64,000 nt of DNA from Enterococcus casseliflavus NBRC 100478. Lineage in GTDB: Bacteria > Bacillota > Bacilli > Lactobacillales > Enterococcaceae. The stretch is taken from contig NZ_BCPT01000007.1 of assembly GCF_001544095.1 (NCBI RefSeq), positions 1 through 64,000 on the forward strand. Reading direction: 5' to 3'. Positions 47,710-58,500 of this stretch are shown in pieces (within the stretch, counting starts at the first letter, position 1; each line of letters starts with the position of its first letter). Both the position numbers and the translations under genes were made by a program. The notes beneath the pieces are model-generated. The model was not told the DNA's origin. It did not search any database and worked only from the letters and a program-made list of their open reading frames with translations.

Positions 47710-48920
47710 AAGACTATTTTTTCTTTGAATTACGCCAGCTGTTAAAAAGCAAGAAAACCATTGGCCTTTTTTGCTTGCTGCTGATCTACAGCGGCGTTTA
47801 CAGTTTTTGGCAAAGAGACTTTCGCCCAATTGAACGAGTAGATAAAACAGAAATGCAACAACGCTATACCGTGCGACAAGATTTTCTTGATCAACAAGCA
47901 GCCAATCCCTCTGACCATTGGTCGGCATTCATGGCAGTCGAAATGTTTACCCCATGGAATGAAGCAGAAAAACAACGGCTCGACGCGCTAGCCGAGAAAG
48001 ACTGGCAAGCATACGCACAAAGCACAAGTACTTGGTACCATCTCGCTTTGCAATTTACCGATGAACGAAATATATTTTATACCCCTGATTATTACACGTT
48101 TCGAAATTACTATGCTGGGTATGACGGGCGCTTCGGCTATGCATCAACCGCAAAACTGATGGAGGCTTTTAGCCAGCTGCCCAATAGCAAACTCTCTCAA
48201 GCAGTCATGGAGCAAAAAACGGGGGTGCAAGCATTACAGCGAAGCTTTACTGAATATTTACCGATTCTATTAATTGCTGTTTCTTTGTTTTTGGCGATCG
48301 ATTGTTTACCAAAAGAACGAAGACATAAATCTCTGTTTCTTTCACTGCCATTATCGACAGAAGAGAGCCTTTGGAGCAAAACGGCAGCGTTGATGGTTGG
48401 TTCTGCAATCGCAACGCTAGGAACCATGTTCTTTATCTGGTTTGGCTCTGGTATTCAATTCGGCTTTGGCTCCTTGGAACTGCCAGTCACGATTTTATCA
48501 TCGTCCTTTGATGCCCGCTACCCGATCACAGATTTCAATGCTTTTGAAACACAAGCCATCGGTCTTTTTTTAAGCCAATGTTTTCTTGCAACGCTTTTCT
48601 TGCAGTTTCTTTATTGTCGCGGCATCTTGCTGTTCAGTGCCCTGTTTCGCTCAGAACTGATTAATCTGCTTGTGGCTGGTTTTTGTTTGCTTTCGCCCTT
48701 TCTTTTCCAACGACGCTGGTTTAGTGCCTACCTTGATAAAACGCTGTATGTCTATCTGTATCAAAATGTGGGACAAGTCCTTTCAGGCTGGACACGCTTT
48801 TACTTTGGTTCTGCAGGATTTACGATGGAAAAAGGCTTACTTTTATTAGGCGGCGTTTGGCTTTTGATCGAAATGTGTTTCTTTTTGACGATCCAACGCA
48901 AAAAATTTCATTTGGCATAG
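47706..48920 (+). CDS. ABC-2 type transporter membrane protein
   Basis: A 404-residue membrane protein with the same general layout as its upstream neighbour (N-terminal helix, soluble domain, about six helices; [16 protein letters not shown] between helices). It overlaps the previous gene by four bases. Probably the second half of a heterodimeric permease. Confidence 0.75.
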   Translation: MKDYFFFELRQLLKSKKTIGLFCLLLIYSGVYSFWQRDFRPIERVDKTEMQQRYTVRQDFLDQQAANPSDHWSAFMAVEMFTPWNEAEKQRLDALAEKDWQAYAQSTSTWYHLALQFTDERNIFYTPDYYTFRNYYAGYDGRFGYASTAKLMEAFSQLPNSKLSQAVMEQKTGVQALQRSFTEYLPILLIAVSLFLAIDCLPKERRHKSLFLSLPLSTEESLWSKTAALMVGSAIATLGTMFFIWFGSGIQFGFGSLELPVTILSSSFDARYPITDFNAFETQAIGLFLSQCFLATLFLQFLYCRGILLFSALFRSELINLLVAGFCLLSPFLFQRRWFSAYLDKTLYVYLYQNVGQVLSGWTRFYFGSAGFTMEKGLLLLGGVWLLIEMCFFLTIQRKKFHLA

Positions 48921-48930
48921 GAGGAACGAC

Positions 48931-49806
48931 ATGTTAGAACTGAAAAATGTGACTGTCACGTATACGAGAAAAGTATTGGATCAACTTTCCGTTGCCTTTT
49001 CTCCCGGGGAGATCGTCGGGTTAGTCGCCCCTAACGGCACTGGGAAATCCACGCTACTGAATGTGGCGATGAATTTCATCCAGCCGAATGAAGGCGCAGT
49101 ATTTTTAAACGGCAGTCAAGTATATGTGACCAAAAAATCAGAAGTGGCAGCGCATCAACAAATTTCATTTTTTCCTGACCAAAATGATTTGTACAATGAT
49201 TTAAGCGGACTCGAGCATTTGAAACTGTATCAGCGAATGTGGCGTTCAGAGGAACGCTTGGTGGAAGAAACGATTGCTCGTTTGCGAATGAGCGATTATA
49301 TCAAACGGCCAGTGGGAACCTATTCGCTGGGGATGCGGCAACGTCTGTGTTTTGCGATGCAGATCGTGACAGATACGCCATACATGCTGATGGATGAGGT
49401 GATGAATGGCTTAGATCCGACAAATGTCGAATTGATCTCCAACGTGTTGAAAGCCTTGCGGGAGCAAAAGAAAGCGATCGTGATCGCTTCACATATTTTG
49501 ACGAATTTAGATTCTTACTCGGATCGGGTCTTGTTTTTAAAAGACGGTAAGATCATTCACGAATACCTTGGCCGCAAGTCGTTGGTCAATGAACCCTTGT
49601 ATGTAAAGACGGACTCGGCGGATTTCTTGGTGGCTTTTCCAGAGTTAACGACAGTGACTATCGATCTGCAAGGGCGGATGTATCTAGTAGAAATCAGCGA
49701 TCCGCAGTTGCTGCAACGTTTTATCGCAGCAGGAATCACTGATTTTTCGGTGGGGCATTTGGCGTTAAATGAATTGTACTTGAAGTATTTTCCTGAAAAT
49801 TCCTGA
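48931..49806 (+). CDS. ABC transporter ATP-binding protein
   Basis: A 291-residue ATPase: Walker [10 protein letters not shown], signature YSLGMRQR and Walker [13 protein letters not shown]. The C-terminal 80 residues extend beyond the nucleotide-binding domain, as in exporter ATPases of the CcmA/YtrB type. The last gene of the three-gene exporter operon. A weak hairpin (49842-49857) follows. Confidence 0.9.
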   Translation: MLELKNVTVTYTRKVLDQLSVAFSPGEIVGLVAPNGTGKSTLLNVAMNFIQPNEGAVFLNGSQVYVTKKSEVAAHQQISFFPDQNDLYNDLSGLEHLKLYQRMWRSEERLVEETIARLRMSDYIKRPVGTYSLGMRQRLCFAMQIVTDTPYMLMDEVMNGLDPTNVELISNVLKALREQKKAIVIASHILTNLDSYSDRVLFLKDGKIIHEYLGRKSLVNEPLYVKTDSADFLVAFPELTTVTIDLQGRMYLVEISDPQLLQRFIAAGITDFSVGHLALNELYLKYFPENS

Positions 49807-49973
49807 ATGAACCAAATTCAGTGGATGAACGCAGGGCAAGCCCTCTCGACCGAGAGGTGAAAAATTTTCGCCACAGTTAAAATTTTTTTGCTATAATAGG
49901 TTCAATCTGAAAAGAGATCAACGACGAGAACCAATAACCTGACGTTGACCTATGGTTAAAGGAGAAATGGAAT

Positions 49974-51191
49974 ATGAAGAAATTTTCAAAGTCGTCAAAA
50001 CTTGAAGGGGTCAGTTATGATGTACGCGGCCCTGTTTTAGAAGAAGCTGATCGGATGCAAGAAGAAGGCATCAGTATCTTAAAATTAAATACTGGGAATC
50101 CCGCGCCCTTTGGCTTTGAAGCCCCAAATGAAATCGTTAGAGATTTGATTATGAATGTGCGAGAGTCGGAAGGCTATTCTGATTCAAAAGGGATTTTCTC
50201 GGCACGTAAAGCGATCGAGCAATATTATCAATTACAAAAATTTCCTGATGTGACCATCAATGATATTTACACAGGTAATGGTGTTTCCGAGCTGATCACG
50301 ATGTGTATGCAAGGGTTATGTAACAATGGGGACGAAGTGCTCGTGCCGATGCCAGACTATCCCTTGTGGACTGCTTCGATCTCATTAGCTGGCGGAAAAC
50401 CCGTCCATTATATTTGTGATGAACAAGCAGATTGGAATCCTGATATCGAGGATATCAAAGCCAAAGTAACCAGCAAGACGAAGGCCATCGTCATTATTAA
50501 TCCAAATAATCCCACCGGCGCCGTTTATCCGAAAGAAGTTTTGCAACAAATCGTCGAGGTTGCTCGTGAGCATGACTTGATCATTTTCTCCGATGAGATC
50601 TATGACCGTTTAGTCATGGATGATTATGTCCATGTACCGATTGCTACACTAGCACCAGATCGCTTCGTTGTGACGCTAGGCGGTTTGTCTAAGTCTCACC
50701 GAGTGGCAGGCTTCCGCGTTGGCTGGATGGTTCTCAGCGGGGATAAGTCCAATGTCAAAGACTATATCGAAGGCTTGAATATGTTGTCATCGATGCGGCT
50801 GTGTTCCAATGTTTTATCGCAACAAATCGTCCAGACTGCATTAGGCGGCTATCAAAGCTCCGATGAGCTGCTGCTGCCAGGTGGTCGAATCTATGAACAA
50901 AGAGAGTTTATCTACAAGGCAATCAATGATATTCCTGGATTGTCAGCAGTGAAACCGAAAGCAGCCTTTTATATTTTTCCTAAAATTGATATTCAGCGCT
51001 TTAACATTACCAATGATGAACAATTTGTTCTCGACTTTTTACATGAACACCATATTTTGTTGGTGCACGGCGGTGGGTTCAATTGGCAACAGCCCGATCA
51101 TTTCCGTATCGTCTACCTTCCTAATATGGAAGATTTAAAAACGACTGCTGAAAAAATGACAGAATTCTTGGCAGCGTATCGCCAGAAGTAA
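49974..51191 (+). CDS. Class I aminotransferase (alanine aminotransferase-like)
   Basis: A 405-residue fold-type I PLP enzyme. The PLP lysine is in LGGLSKSHRVAGFR, with NPNNPTGA and SDEIYDR upstream; this arrangement is typical of AlaA-type aminotransferases that make alanine from pyruvate and glutamate. It is monocistronic: TATAAT at 49892-49897 could be its -10, AAAGGAG precedes the ATG and a terminator follows. Confidence 0.85.
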   Translation: MKKFSKSSKLEGVSYDVRGPVLEEADRMQEEGISILKLNTGNPAPFGFEAPNEIVRDLIMNVRESEGYSDSKGIFSARKAIEQYYQLQKFPDVTINDIYTGNGVSELITMCMQGLCNNGDEVLVPMPDYPLWTASISLAGGKPVHYICDEQADWNPDIEDIKAKVTSKTKAIVIINPNNPTGAVYPKEVLQQIVEVAREHDLIIFSDEIYDRLVMDDYVHVPIATLAPDRFVVTLGGLSKSHRVAGFRVGWMVLSGDKSNVKDYIEGLNMLSSMRLCSNVLSQQIVQTALGGYQSSDELLLPGGRIYEQREFIYKAINDIPGLSAVKPKAAFYIFPKIDIQRFNITNDEQFVLDFLHEHHILLVHGGGFNWQQPDHFRIVYLPNMEDLKTTAEKMTEFLAAYRQK

Positions 51192-51201
51192 GTACATGAA
51201 A

Positions 51202-51240
51202 AAGCACCGCTCCTTCAGCGATCGTGAGGGAGCGGTGCTT
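51202..51240. terminator. Bidirectional terminator
   Basis: AAGCACCGCTCC/GGAGCGGTGCTT with further pairing inside. It serves the aminotransferase and the convergent small gene. Confidence 0.88.
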
Positions 51241-51246
51241 ATGTTT

Positions 51247-51426
51247 TTATTCGGTAACTGGTTGACAAATTTTTTTGCTGACAATCATCCGATTGGTAAA
51301 CTTATCCAGCATTTCAGCACTAGGATCGGTCACTTGAACGAGGACCGAATTTTCATATTCCCGTTCGATGATCCCTTGGTATTTTTTGCCTTCCCATGTA
51401 AAAAAGATCGTACTGTCGATCGTCAT
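51247..51426 (-). CDS. DUF2187-family small protein
   Basis: A 59-residue protein on the minus strand, below the usual size cutoff. It begins MTIDSTIFFTWEGKKYQG and continues with YENSVLVQV and NRMIVSKK, the SH3-like pattern of DUF2187. GAGGTG lies five bases before the ATG, and it ends at the bidirectional terminator. The opposite-strand reading frame over the same bases has no ribosome binding site and no family resemblance. Function of the family unknown. Confidence 0.75.
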   Translation of the reverse strand: MTIDSTIFFTWEGKKYQGIIEREYENSVLVQVTDPSAEMLDKFTNRMIVSKKICQPVTE

Positions 51427-51517
51427 CTTAACACCTCATTTGAAATTGTGGAAAAATAACAAGACATTCTTGAAATTGCTTTCCTTTTTGTCATTATGTG
51501 CTAAAATAAAGAAAATT

Positions 51518-51539
51518 AAAAATGCGAATTCGCATTTTT
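51518..51539. promoter_or_regulatory. Perfect 22-bp palindrome before the Rgg/PlcR-like gene
   Basis: Arms AAAAATGCGAA and TTCGCATTTTT. It lies 47 bases before the regulator's start codon and about ten bases after a TAAAAT box, so it is a likely operator for autoregulation. A hairpin role is also possible. Confidence 0.5.
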
Positions 51540-51585
51540 GACAAGAAACGTTCGATTTTTTTAGAATTCCCCCTGGAGGACGATT

Positions 51586-52431
51586 ATGAAAAAAAGAGAT
51601 GAATCTTTTGGTCAAAATATCCGTTCAATTCGGTTGAAACGAAAGATGACCCAGAAGATGTTAGCGGAAGATATTTGTTCGCAAAGTGTGTTAAGTCGTA
51701 TCGAAAACAACGAAGAGCTGCCCAATGTCTGGGTGATGTATCAAATTTGCCAACGCTTAGGCGTCACCTTAGATCAAGTAATGATGCTTCATTCGGAAGA
51801 GATCAACAAAACCAATCAAATCTTTGCCGAAATCGAATCACATTTTGTCCATAAACAATTTCAAGAAATGCGGGAAAAAATGGAAGACAAGGCGATCAAG
51901 GATTATCTGTATCTGGATTCAGATATGCAAATGTATTACTACTATCTAGGCAGCTGTGATTATTTCCTCGATCAAAACTATGATGCCGCCCTTGAAGCGC
52001 TGAAAAAAGGACTGGCCTATTCCTATCAACAGGATAAGACCAATGTTTCGGTGATGGAAATTCGTATCCTGAGCTGCATGGGTCGCGTCTATAGTGACTT
52101 GCTGCAACTGGGTGAGGCGCGTTTTTACTTAGAAAAAGCCTACGATGCCATGCATGCCTTGCCGCCGGAGCGACTGTCCACAGCGCTGACCAAAATTTAT
52201 TACAACTATGCGGTCTTTTTAAAGGAGCAACAAGAAGACTGTCGCGCGCTAAAAGTAACCAACGAAGGCATTGCCCTAGCGAGAGAGAAAAATAGCTTGT
52301 ATTTTCTAGAAGAATTGTTTGAACTAAAAGGACAATTGCTTCAAAGACTAAAAGAAGAAAAAGCAGCTGAAAAAAGTTTTCAACTGTATCGTGCCGTCAT
52401 GGATATTCGCCAATCAGACAAAGTGGTGTAG
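51586..52431 (+). CDS. Rgg/PlcR-like XRE regulator with TPR-type repeats
   Basis: A 281-residue protein with an N-terminal XRE helix-turn-helix (about 8-66; MTQKMLAEDICSQSVLSRIEN) and an all-helical C-terminal part with TPR-like spacing. This is the layout of RRNPP (Rgg/PlcR/PrgX) regulators, which are often peptide-responsive. No obvious signal peptide gene was found next to it. GGAGG precedes the ATG; a 22-bp palindrome lies in the leader. Confidence 0.8.
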   Translation: MKKRDESFGQNIRSIRLKRKMTQKMLAEDICSQSVLSRIENNEELPNVWVMYQICQRLGVTLDQVMMLHSEEINKTNQIFAEIESHFVHKQFQEMREKMEDKAIKDYLYLDSDMQMYYYYLGSCDYFLDQNYDAALEALKKGLAYSYQQDKTNVSVMEIRILSCMGRVYSDLLQLGEARFYLEKAYDAMHALPPERLSTALTKIYYNYAVFLKEQQEDCRALKVTNEGIALAREKNSLYFLEELFELKGQLLQRLKEEKAAEKSFQLYRAVMDIRQSDKVV

Positions 52432-52499
52432 ACCTTTCTTGACTTCTGCTGCAAATAAGAGTACTTTTAAGGAAGAAAAGAAATAGAGGAGCGATCAAG

Positions 52500-53645
52500 A
52501 TGAATAAATATATTTACGCAGACAAATTCTTTCTGAAATCAGCGGTTCATGGCCCTGGTTACTTGGAGGTCAAGGAGGGAAAATTCGGCGCGATCGTCGA
52601 TGAAGTCCCTGCTGGTGCAGACGTAGAAGATTATTCAGGCAAATGGGTAGCACCGGGTCTTGTGGATACTCATATCCACGGGTTTATGAACCATGATGTG
52701 ATGGATAACGATGCAGAAGGCATCAAAGCCATGTCAGAAGGTCTTTTGTCTTGTGGTGTGACATCGTTCTTACCGACAACCTTAACATCCAGCAAAGAAC
52801 GGTTGCGTGATGTTGCTGAAACCGTTGGGAAAGTCAAAGACGAAGTTACAGGAGCAAAAATCCAAGGCATCTACTTTGAAGGACCGTTCTTTACTGAAGA
52901 ACATAAAGGGGCACAAAATCCGATCTATTTTGGTGATCCTGATATTGATACCTTCCATGAATGGCAAGAAGCTTCTGGTGGAATTATCAAGAAAATCGCC
53001 TTGGCTCCTGAGCGCGAAGGTGTGAGTGAGTTTGTTTCGCAAGTGACGGAAGAAGGCGTAGTGGTTGCGCTAGGGCATAGTAACGGAACGTTACAAGAAG
53101 CGCAAACAGCAGTAGAAGCTGGTGCCAGTGTTTTTGTTCATGCCTTCAACGGAATGCGCGGATTAAACCATCGTGAACCTGGAATGGTCGGTGCCTTACT
53201 TTCATTAAAAGAAGTTTTTTCTGAGTTGATTTGTGATGGCCACCATGTGCATCCTCAAGCAGCTGAGATCTTGATGGAAAAAGCTGGTCACGACCATGTG
53301 GCCTTGATCACCGACTGTATGATGGCTGGCGGTATGCCAGACGGTGATTACATTTTAGGTGAATTTCCTGTAGTGGTAAAAGATGGCACGGCTCGAATGG
53401 AAACAGGCAATCTTGCTGGCAGCATCTTGAAACTAAAAGAAGCCGTGAAAAATGTTGTAGAGTGGGGAATTGCTACCCCTCAAGAAGCGGTCATGATGGC
53501 TAGCTTGATCCCAGCGATCAGCTGCAACATCGACCACGCTTGCGGTATGATCAAACAAGGTCGTCCAGCTGACTTCATTGTTTTGGATCAAGAAATGAAT
53601 TTAGCAGCCACTTATTTAGATGGTGTTTGCCGTTACCAAGCATAA
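52500..53645 (+). CDS. nagA: N-acetylglucosamine-6-phosphate deacetylase
   Basis: A 381-residue amidohydrolase with the NagA motifs: DTHIHGFMNHD, EGPF, ALGHSNG, HAFNGMRGLNHREPG and ITDCMMAGG. It deacetylates GlcNAc-6-phosphate for amino-sugar and wall recycling. No nagB is adjacent. GAGGAG precedes the ATG. Confidence 0.95.
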   Translation: MNKYIYADKFFLKSAVHGPGYLEVKEGKFGAIVDEVPAGADVEDYSGKWVAPGLVDTHIHGFMNHDVMDNDAEGIKAMSEGLLSCGVTSFLPTTLTSSKERLRDVAETVGKVKDEVTGAKIQGIYFEGPFFTEEHKGAQNPIYFGDPDIDTFHEWQEASGGIIKKIALAPEREGVSEFVSQVTEEGVVVALGHSNGTLQEAQTAVEAGASVFVHAFNGMRGLNHREPGMVGALLSLKEVFSELICDGHHVHPQAAEILMEKAGHDHVALITDCMMAGGMPDGDYILGEFPVVVKDGTARMETGNLAGSILKLKEAVKNVVEWGIATPQEAVMMASLIPAISCNIDHACGMIKQGRPADFIVLDQEMNLAATYLDGVCRYQA

Positions 53646-53653
53646 AATGAAAC

Positions 53654-53715
53654 AATCTGCTTCAAGAAACAAGAAGAGAGCTTCTCTTGATCTGTTTTTT
53701 GAGCAGATTTTTTTA
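53654..53715 (+). terminator. Terminator after nagA
   Basis: AATCTGCT pairs with AGCAGATT, followed by a T run; a second small hairpin (AGAGA/TCTCT type) lies in the loop. Confidence 0.6.
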
Positions 53716-53767
53716 TTTTCAGTTATGATGAAAGAAAACGGTATTCTTAGAAGGGGAAGGTGGCAAA

Positions 53768-54607
53768 TTGAAGACGATTTTAGTTACGGGTGCCAACGCT
53801 GGCATGGGCTTTGCAACAGCCAAACAATTGGCAGAATTGGGGATGCATGTGATTTTGTATTGCCGTTCTGCCGAACGAGGGCAGGCAGCACAGCAACGTT
53901 TGAAGGAAGAGACAGGCAATCCAAGCATCGATCTAGTGATCGGTGATTTGGGGTCGTTGGCTAGCGTACGCAAGTCAGCCGCTGAAATCAATGCCCGCTT
54001 TGAGAAATTGGATGTACTGATCAATAATGCGGGCATCGTCAATTTAAAAAAAGAGCGAACAGCCGATGGATTTGAACAAATGCTGGGCGTAAACTACGTG
54101 GGGCATTTTGAACTGACCCGTCAGTTATTGCCGTTAATAAAACGTGCGGATGCTGGTAGGATCGTTAATGTTGCTTCTGGTGCTTACAAATTTGTAAAGA
54201 AAAAGGATCAGCGCTTTTTCGATGTGGCGAATTTTTTGCCTTGGCGGGAATATGGCCGCTCAAAAAAAGCCCTGATTTTATTTACAGATGCGCTTGCGTT
54301 TCAACTGCGCAATACGAACGTTACTGCCAATGCATTGCATCCAGGAGGTGTGGCGACGAGCTTAGGGGTCAGCCGACAGACAGGATTTGGTCAATCTGTT
54401 TACAAAATGCTCACGCCTTTTTTCAAAACACCTGAGGAAGGGTCTGATACAGCGATATATTTGGCACTAAGCCCCGAGGTGGCTGGCATTAGCGGGCGCT
54501 ACTTTGTCGATCGTCAGGCAGTGCCGACGGAGATCCTTGATGAGCGGCAGCAAGCGCAAAAACTTTGGGAAGAAACCCAGCGAAGAATTGCCGACCAAGC
54601 ACAATGA
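53768..54607 (+). CDS. Short-chain dehydrogenase (retinol dehydrogenase-like)
   Basis: A 279-residue SDR: TGANAGMGF, NNAGIV, VASGAYK and YGRSKKA. It resembles the retinol/WW-domain oxidoreductase branch. Substrate unknown. The TTG start follows AAGGTGG and gives the canonical SDR N-terminus MKTILVTGAN. A strong terminator follows. Confidence 0.85.
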   Translation: MKTILVTGANAGMGFATAKQLAELGMHVILYCRSAERGQAAQQRLKEETGNPSIDLVIGDLGSLASVRKSAAEINARFEKLDVLINNAGIVNLKKERTADGFEQMLGVNYVGHFELTRQLLPLIKRADAGRIVNVASGAYKFVKKKDQRFFDVANFLPWREYGRSKKALILFTDALAFQLRNTNVTANALHPGGVATSLGVSRQTGFGQSVYKMLTPFFKTPEEGSDTAIYLALSPEVAGISGRYFVDRQAVPTEILDERQQAQKLWEETQRRIADQAQ

Positions 54608-54656
54608 TTGGTTTTTGTTCTTTGTCAATCAAATTAGAGGGAAGTGTAAAATCGAT

Positions 54657-54695
54657 TCTGGGACAGAATGAGCATCATTTTGTCTCAGATTTTTT
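54657..54695 (+). terminator. Terminator after the SDR gene
   Basis: A 15-base-pair stem TCTGGGACAGAATGA/TCATTTTGTCTCAGA with loop GCA and six T residues. Confidence 0.9.
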
Positions 54696-54802
54696 AATTT
54701 GATAAAATGAGCTGCTTTTTTGCTGTTTCTTTCGCAGGAATAAGTATGATACACTATTAAGCGAGAAAGCGCATGCGGCGCTGGAATTCTTGGAGGAACA
54801 TA

Positions 54803-55504
54803 ATGAGTTATATCGAAGTTGTGAAAGAAGTGAAGAAATACACAATGGGCGACACGGTTATTGCTGCTAATGATGGTGTTTCGTTTTCCGTAGAAAAAGG
54901 AGAGATCGCACTGATCCTTGGTCCAAGTGGCGCTGGTAAGTCCACCGTTTTGAACATATTAGGCGGAATGGATCAATGTGATAGTGGCAAAGTGATCGTT
55001 GATGGAACAGATATTGCTGGCTTTGATGCCAAACAATTGACGACCTATCGCCGCAAAGATGTCGGTTTTGTCTTTCAGTTTTATAATTTGGTCCCTAATT
55101 TGACAGCCAGAGAAAACGTTGAACTCTCAGCACAAATCGTGCCAGAGGCACTTGATGCAGCTGAGATCTTGACCCAAGTTGGGCTTGGTGATCGCTTGGA
55201 TCACTTTCCAGCGCAATTGTCTGGTGGCGAACAGCAGCGAGTCACGATCGCTCGTGCTATTGCGAATAAGCCCAAATTGCTGCTTTGTGATGAACCAACT
55301 GGGGCCCTTGACTATGAAACGGGGAAACAGATTCTAGCAATTCTAGAAAAAACGGCTCGCGAGACTGGGACGACCGTTTTGATCATTACACATAACAGCG
55401 CATTGGCTCCCATGGCTGATCGTGTGATCCATATCAATGATGCAAAGGTCCGCAAGATGGAAAAAAATACTCATCCGATTCCAATTGCCTCTATTTCTTG
55501 GTAA
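54803..55504 (+). CDS. ABC transporter ATPase of LolD/MacB type
   Basis: A 233-residue ATPase: Walker [11 protein letters not shown]-loop FQFYNLVPN, signature LSGGEQQR, Walker [13 protein letters not shown]. This is the type that pairs with FtsX-like permeases, and one is encoded immediately downstream. ATG 54803 follows GGAGG; the frame open from 54773 has no site. Confidence 0.92.
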   Translation: MSYIEVVKEVKKYTMGDTVIAANDGVSFSVEKGEIALILGPSGAGKSTVLNILGGMDQCDSGKVIVDGTDIAGFDAKQLTTYRRKDVGFVFQFYNLVPNLTARENVELSAQIVPEALDAAEILTQVGLGDRLDHFPAQLSGGEQQRVTIARAIANKPKLLLCDEPTGALDYETGKQILAILEKTARETGTTVLIITHNSALAPMADRVIHINDAKVRKMEKNTHPIPIASISW

Positions 55505-58500
55505 ATGCCTATGAAAAAAACATTATTACGTTCCAGTTTACGTGAAATCAGGCAAGCACCCGGGCGGTTTTTGTCCATATTAGGCATTATCTTTTTAGGG
55601 GTCGCTTTTTTTGTGGGGATCAGTGCAACTGGTCCAAATATGGAACAAGCAGCTGAAGATTATTTTGCTCGCCAGAAATTAGCGGACTTTACGATTGCGT
55701 CAACATTAGGGTTGTCGACTGCCGATCGGGAAATCATTGAAGAAATGCCTGGTGTCACGTCTGTTGAAGCAGAGCAGATCGCCGATATCAATGCCGAAAA
55801 TCACCGTGCCGTGATCCGTGTCTTTTCCCTTTCGAAGGAGCGGCAAGTCAATCAATATCAGGTGACTTCTGGTCGATTGCCGCAAAAGTCAGGGGAAATT
55901 GCTTTGGATCAAGCGGCACAAAGCAGCGGTGGGTTTGCACTAGATGAAACTTTTGAACTGCCAGAAAGCGGTGAAAACCAGCTAGAAACGCACACTTACA
56001 CGATCGTTGGCTTTGTCAATAGTCCCGAATTTATTGAGAATTTTCATCGAGGCAATAGTACCGTTGGGAATGGGACGGTCGATTACTTTGCAGTAATTCC
56101 AGAAGAAGATTTTAAAGAAACTGCGTATGCTAGATTGTTAGTTCGTTTTGATGAGCTATCGCAAGTGGCTAGCTATTCAGAAGCATATCAGACAAAAAGG
56201 GATCAAGTAAGTGATGAAGTAGAAGAACGGTTGGCTCCGCGGGCACAAGGACGGCGGCAAGAGTTGATCGATGAAGCGCAACCAGCCATTGATGAGGCCA
56301 AAGAACAGATCCGTGATGGCGAAGAAGCATTGCAGCAAGCGCAAGCGGAACTTGACGACGCAACAGAGAAATTGGCGCAGACGCATCAGGAGTTGACGGA
56401 ACAAGAAGCAGCTTTTCAGACAGAGATTCAAACTGCCCAAGAGCAATTGAATGGAGAAGCGCAAAAATTAGCTGAGGGGAAACAGGCATTGATCGAAAAT
56501 CAACGCCTGCTAGATCAAAATGAACAAGCATTGATTCAGCAAGAAGCCCAAGTACAGTCAGCCCAAGCTCAGTTGGCACCCGTTTTGGCACAAAGACCTG
56601 AACTACAAAAGGTCATCCAGCAGGTAGAGGAGCAACTGGCGCTGGCATACCAAGGCATGGATCAAATCAGAAGTGTGGGTCAACTTTCTGCAGAGGAGCA
56701 AATGGCCCAGCTGCCTACCGTCTATGCACAAGTAACCGCCGCTCTGGCACAGTTGAACCTGCCGACAGATGTCCTTGGTCCGATTCCTGATCTGGAGGAA
56801 ATCGATGAAACGATGATTGCTACTATGCTGACGGCAGCTGAAGATACATTGCGTCCACTCATTGCCGAAGGTGAGCAACAACGTGCGCAATTACTTGGGC
56901 AAAAGGCTGCGATCGATGACCAAGAAGCGCAACTTCAGCAGGCACAACAGCAAGTCAATGCTGGCTGGAACCAAATCAGAGCTGGGCGCCAAGAATTGGC
57001 ACAAGCGCAGACCCAGATCACCCAAGGAGAGACGCAGCTGAGCGAAGCTCGTGAGACCTTAGCTTCTGAAAAAGCCAAGGGTCAGTCTTTATTAGCTGCT
57101 GGTTGGCAAGAATATCGAGAAAACGAAGCAACCCTTCAAGAAAAGCTTGACGAATTCAAAGAAAAAGCACCAAAAGAACGCGAAAAACTTGAAGATGCCA
57201 AAAAAGAAGTTGCTGAAAAAGAGCAGGAATTATTGGATCTAAAACCGGCAGTTTATCGTGTCGCGAACCGCGATGCGAATCCTGGTTATTCAGAGTACCA
57301 AGACAATGCGGAACGAGTTTCTTCGTTAGCAACGATTTTCCCAGTTATCTTCTTTTTGATTGCAGCGTTAGTCAGTCTAACCACCATGACGCGGATGATC
57401 GATGAAAAACGTAGTGAGATCGGTACATTGAAAGCATTAGGCTATCGTAACTGGGAGATTGGACAGAAATTTTTGCTTTATTCCTCTGCAGCAGGCATCA
57501 CAGGTGCTGTATTGGGTCTAGCAGTCGGCTTTTCCTTTTTTCCAGCAATCATCATTCAAGCTTATGGACCGCTTTACAATCTCACGGAGTATGACACCCC
57601 ATGGTATTTGCGGCTTTCATTGATTGCTGTGGGAGTCAGCTTGCTTTGCACCATCGGTATCGCGCTGCTGGTTTTACGTTTTGATTTAAGACAGTCATCG
57701 GCTTCATTGTTACGACCAAAGGCACCCAAAACAGGAAAACGAATTCTCTTAGAAAGAATCACCGTTATATGGCGGCACTTAAGTTTTATTCAAAAAGTTA
57801 CAATGCGAAACCTGTTTCGCTACAAGTCCAGAATGCTCATGACCATCTTAGGGATCGCGGGATGTACCTCCATGATCTTGACTGGATTTGGTCTAAGAGA
57901 TTCCATCAGCAATATCATTCCTTTACAGTTTGAGAAAATCTGGCAGTATCAGGCGGTGATCACCTTTGATGATGAGGATTCGGAAGCAATGAGTGATACA
58001 AAAGCCGCCGCAGAAGATATTGAAGGCTTTGAAGCAGGGTTATTCTTGCATACGGAAAGTCTGACGTTGGCTCAATCGGGGGTCACGCAGCAAGAAGTAA
58101 CCGTCACCGTGCCAGAAGATCCTGCGGCTTTATCGAGATTTGTCCACTTGAATGATCGGGTTTCAGGAGAAGCTTACGAGCTAGAAGGAGAGGGCGCCAT
58201 CATCAATGAAAAGCTTGCTAAGTTGTTTGGATTATCGGTGGGTGATACGATAACGTTGACGAATGAAAGCGGCGAAGCATTTGAACTGAATGTGGCTGCA
58301 ATCGCAGAAAACTACACAGGGCATTTTGCTTATTTGACCCCAGATGCGTATCAAAAGATCTTTCAGGCCGCCCCTTCTTACAACAGTGAGTTATTGAAAT
58401 TCAGTCAGCGTTTGACGAAATCGGAGGAAGAAGCGATCGCGGCTGATTTGATGGCACAAGACAATGTCATCAATGTTTCCTTCCTCTCAGCTTCAGCGGA

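Noticed and set aside
49842-49857. CCTCTCG/CGAGAGG hairpin as a terminator of the exporter operon
   Set aside because: It lacks a proper T run directly behind the stem, so it is mentioned with the ATPase but not called as a terminator.
51196-51459. An 87-codon open frame on the plus strand after the aminotransferase
   Set aside because: It runs through a strong terminator hairpin and antisense to a well-supported DUF2187 gene, and has no ribosome binding site.
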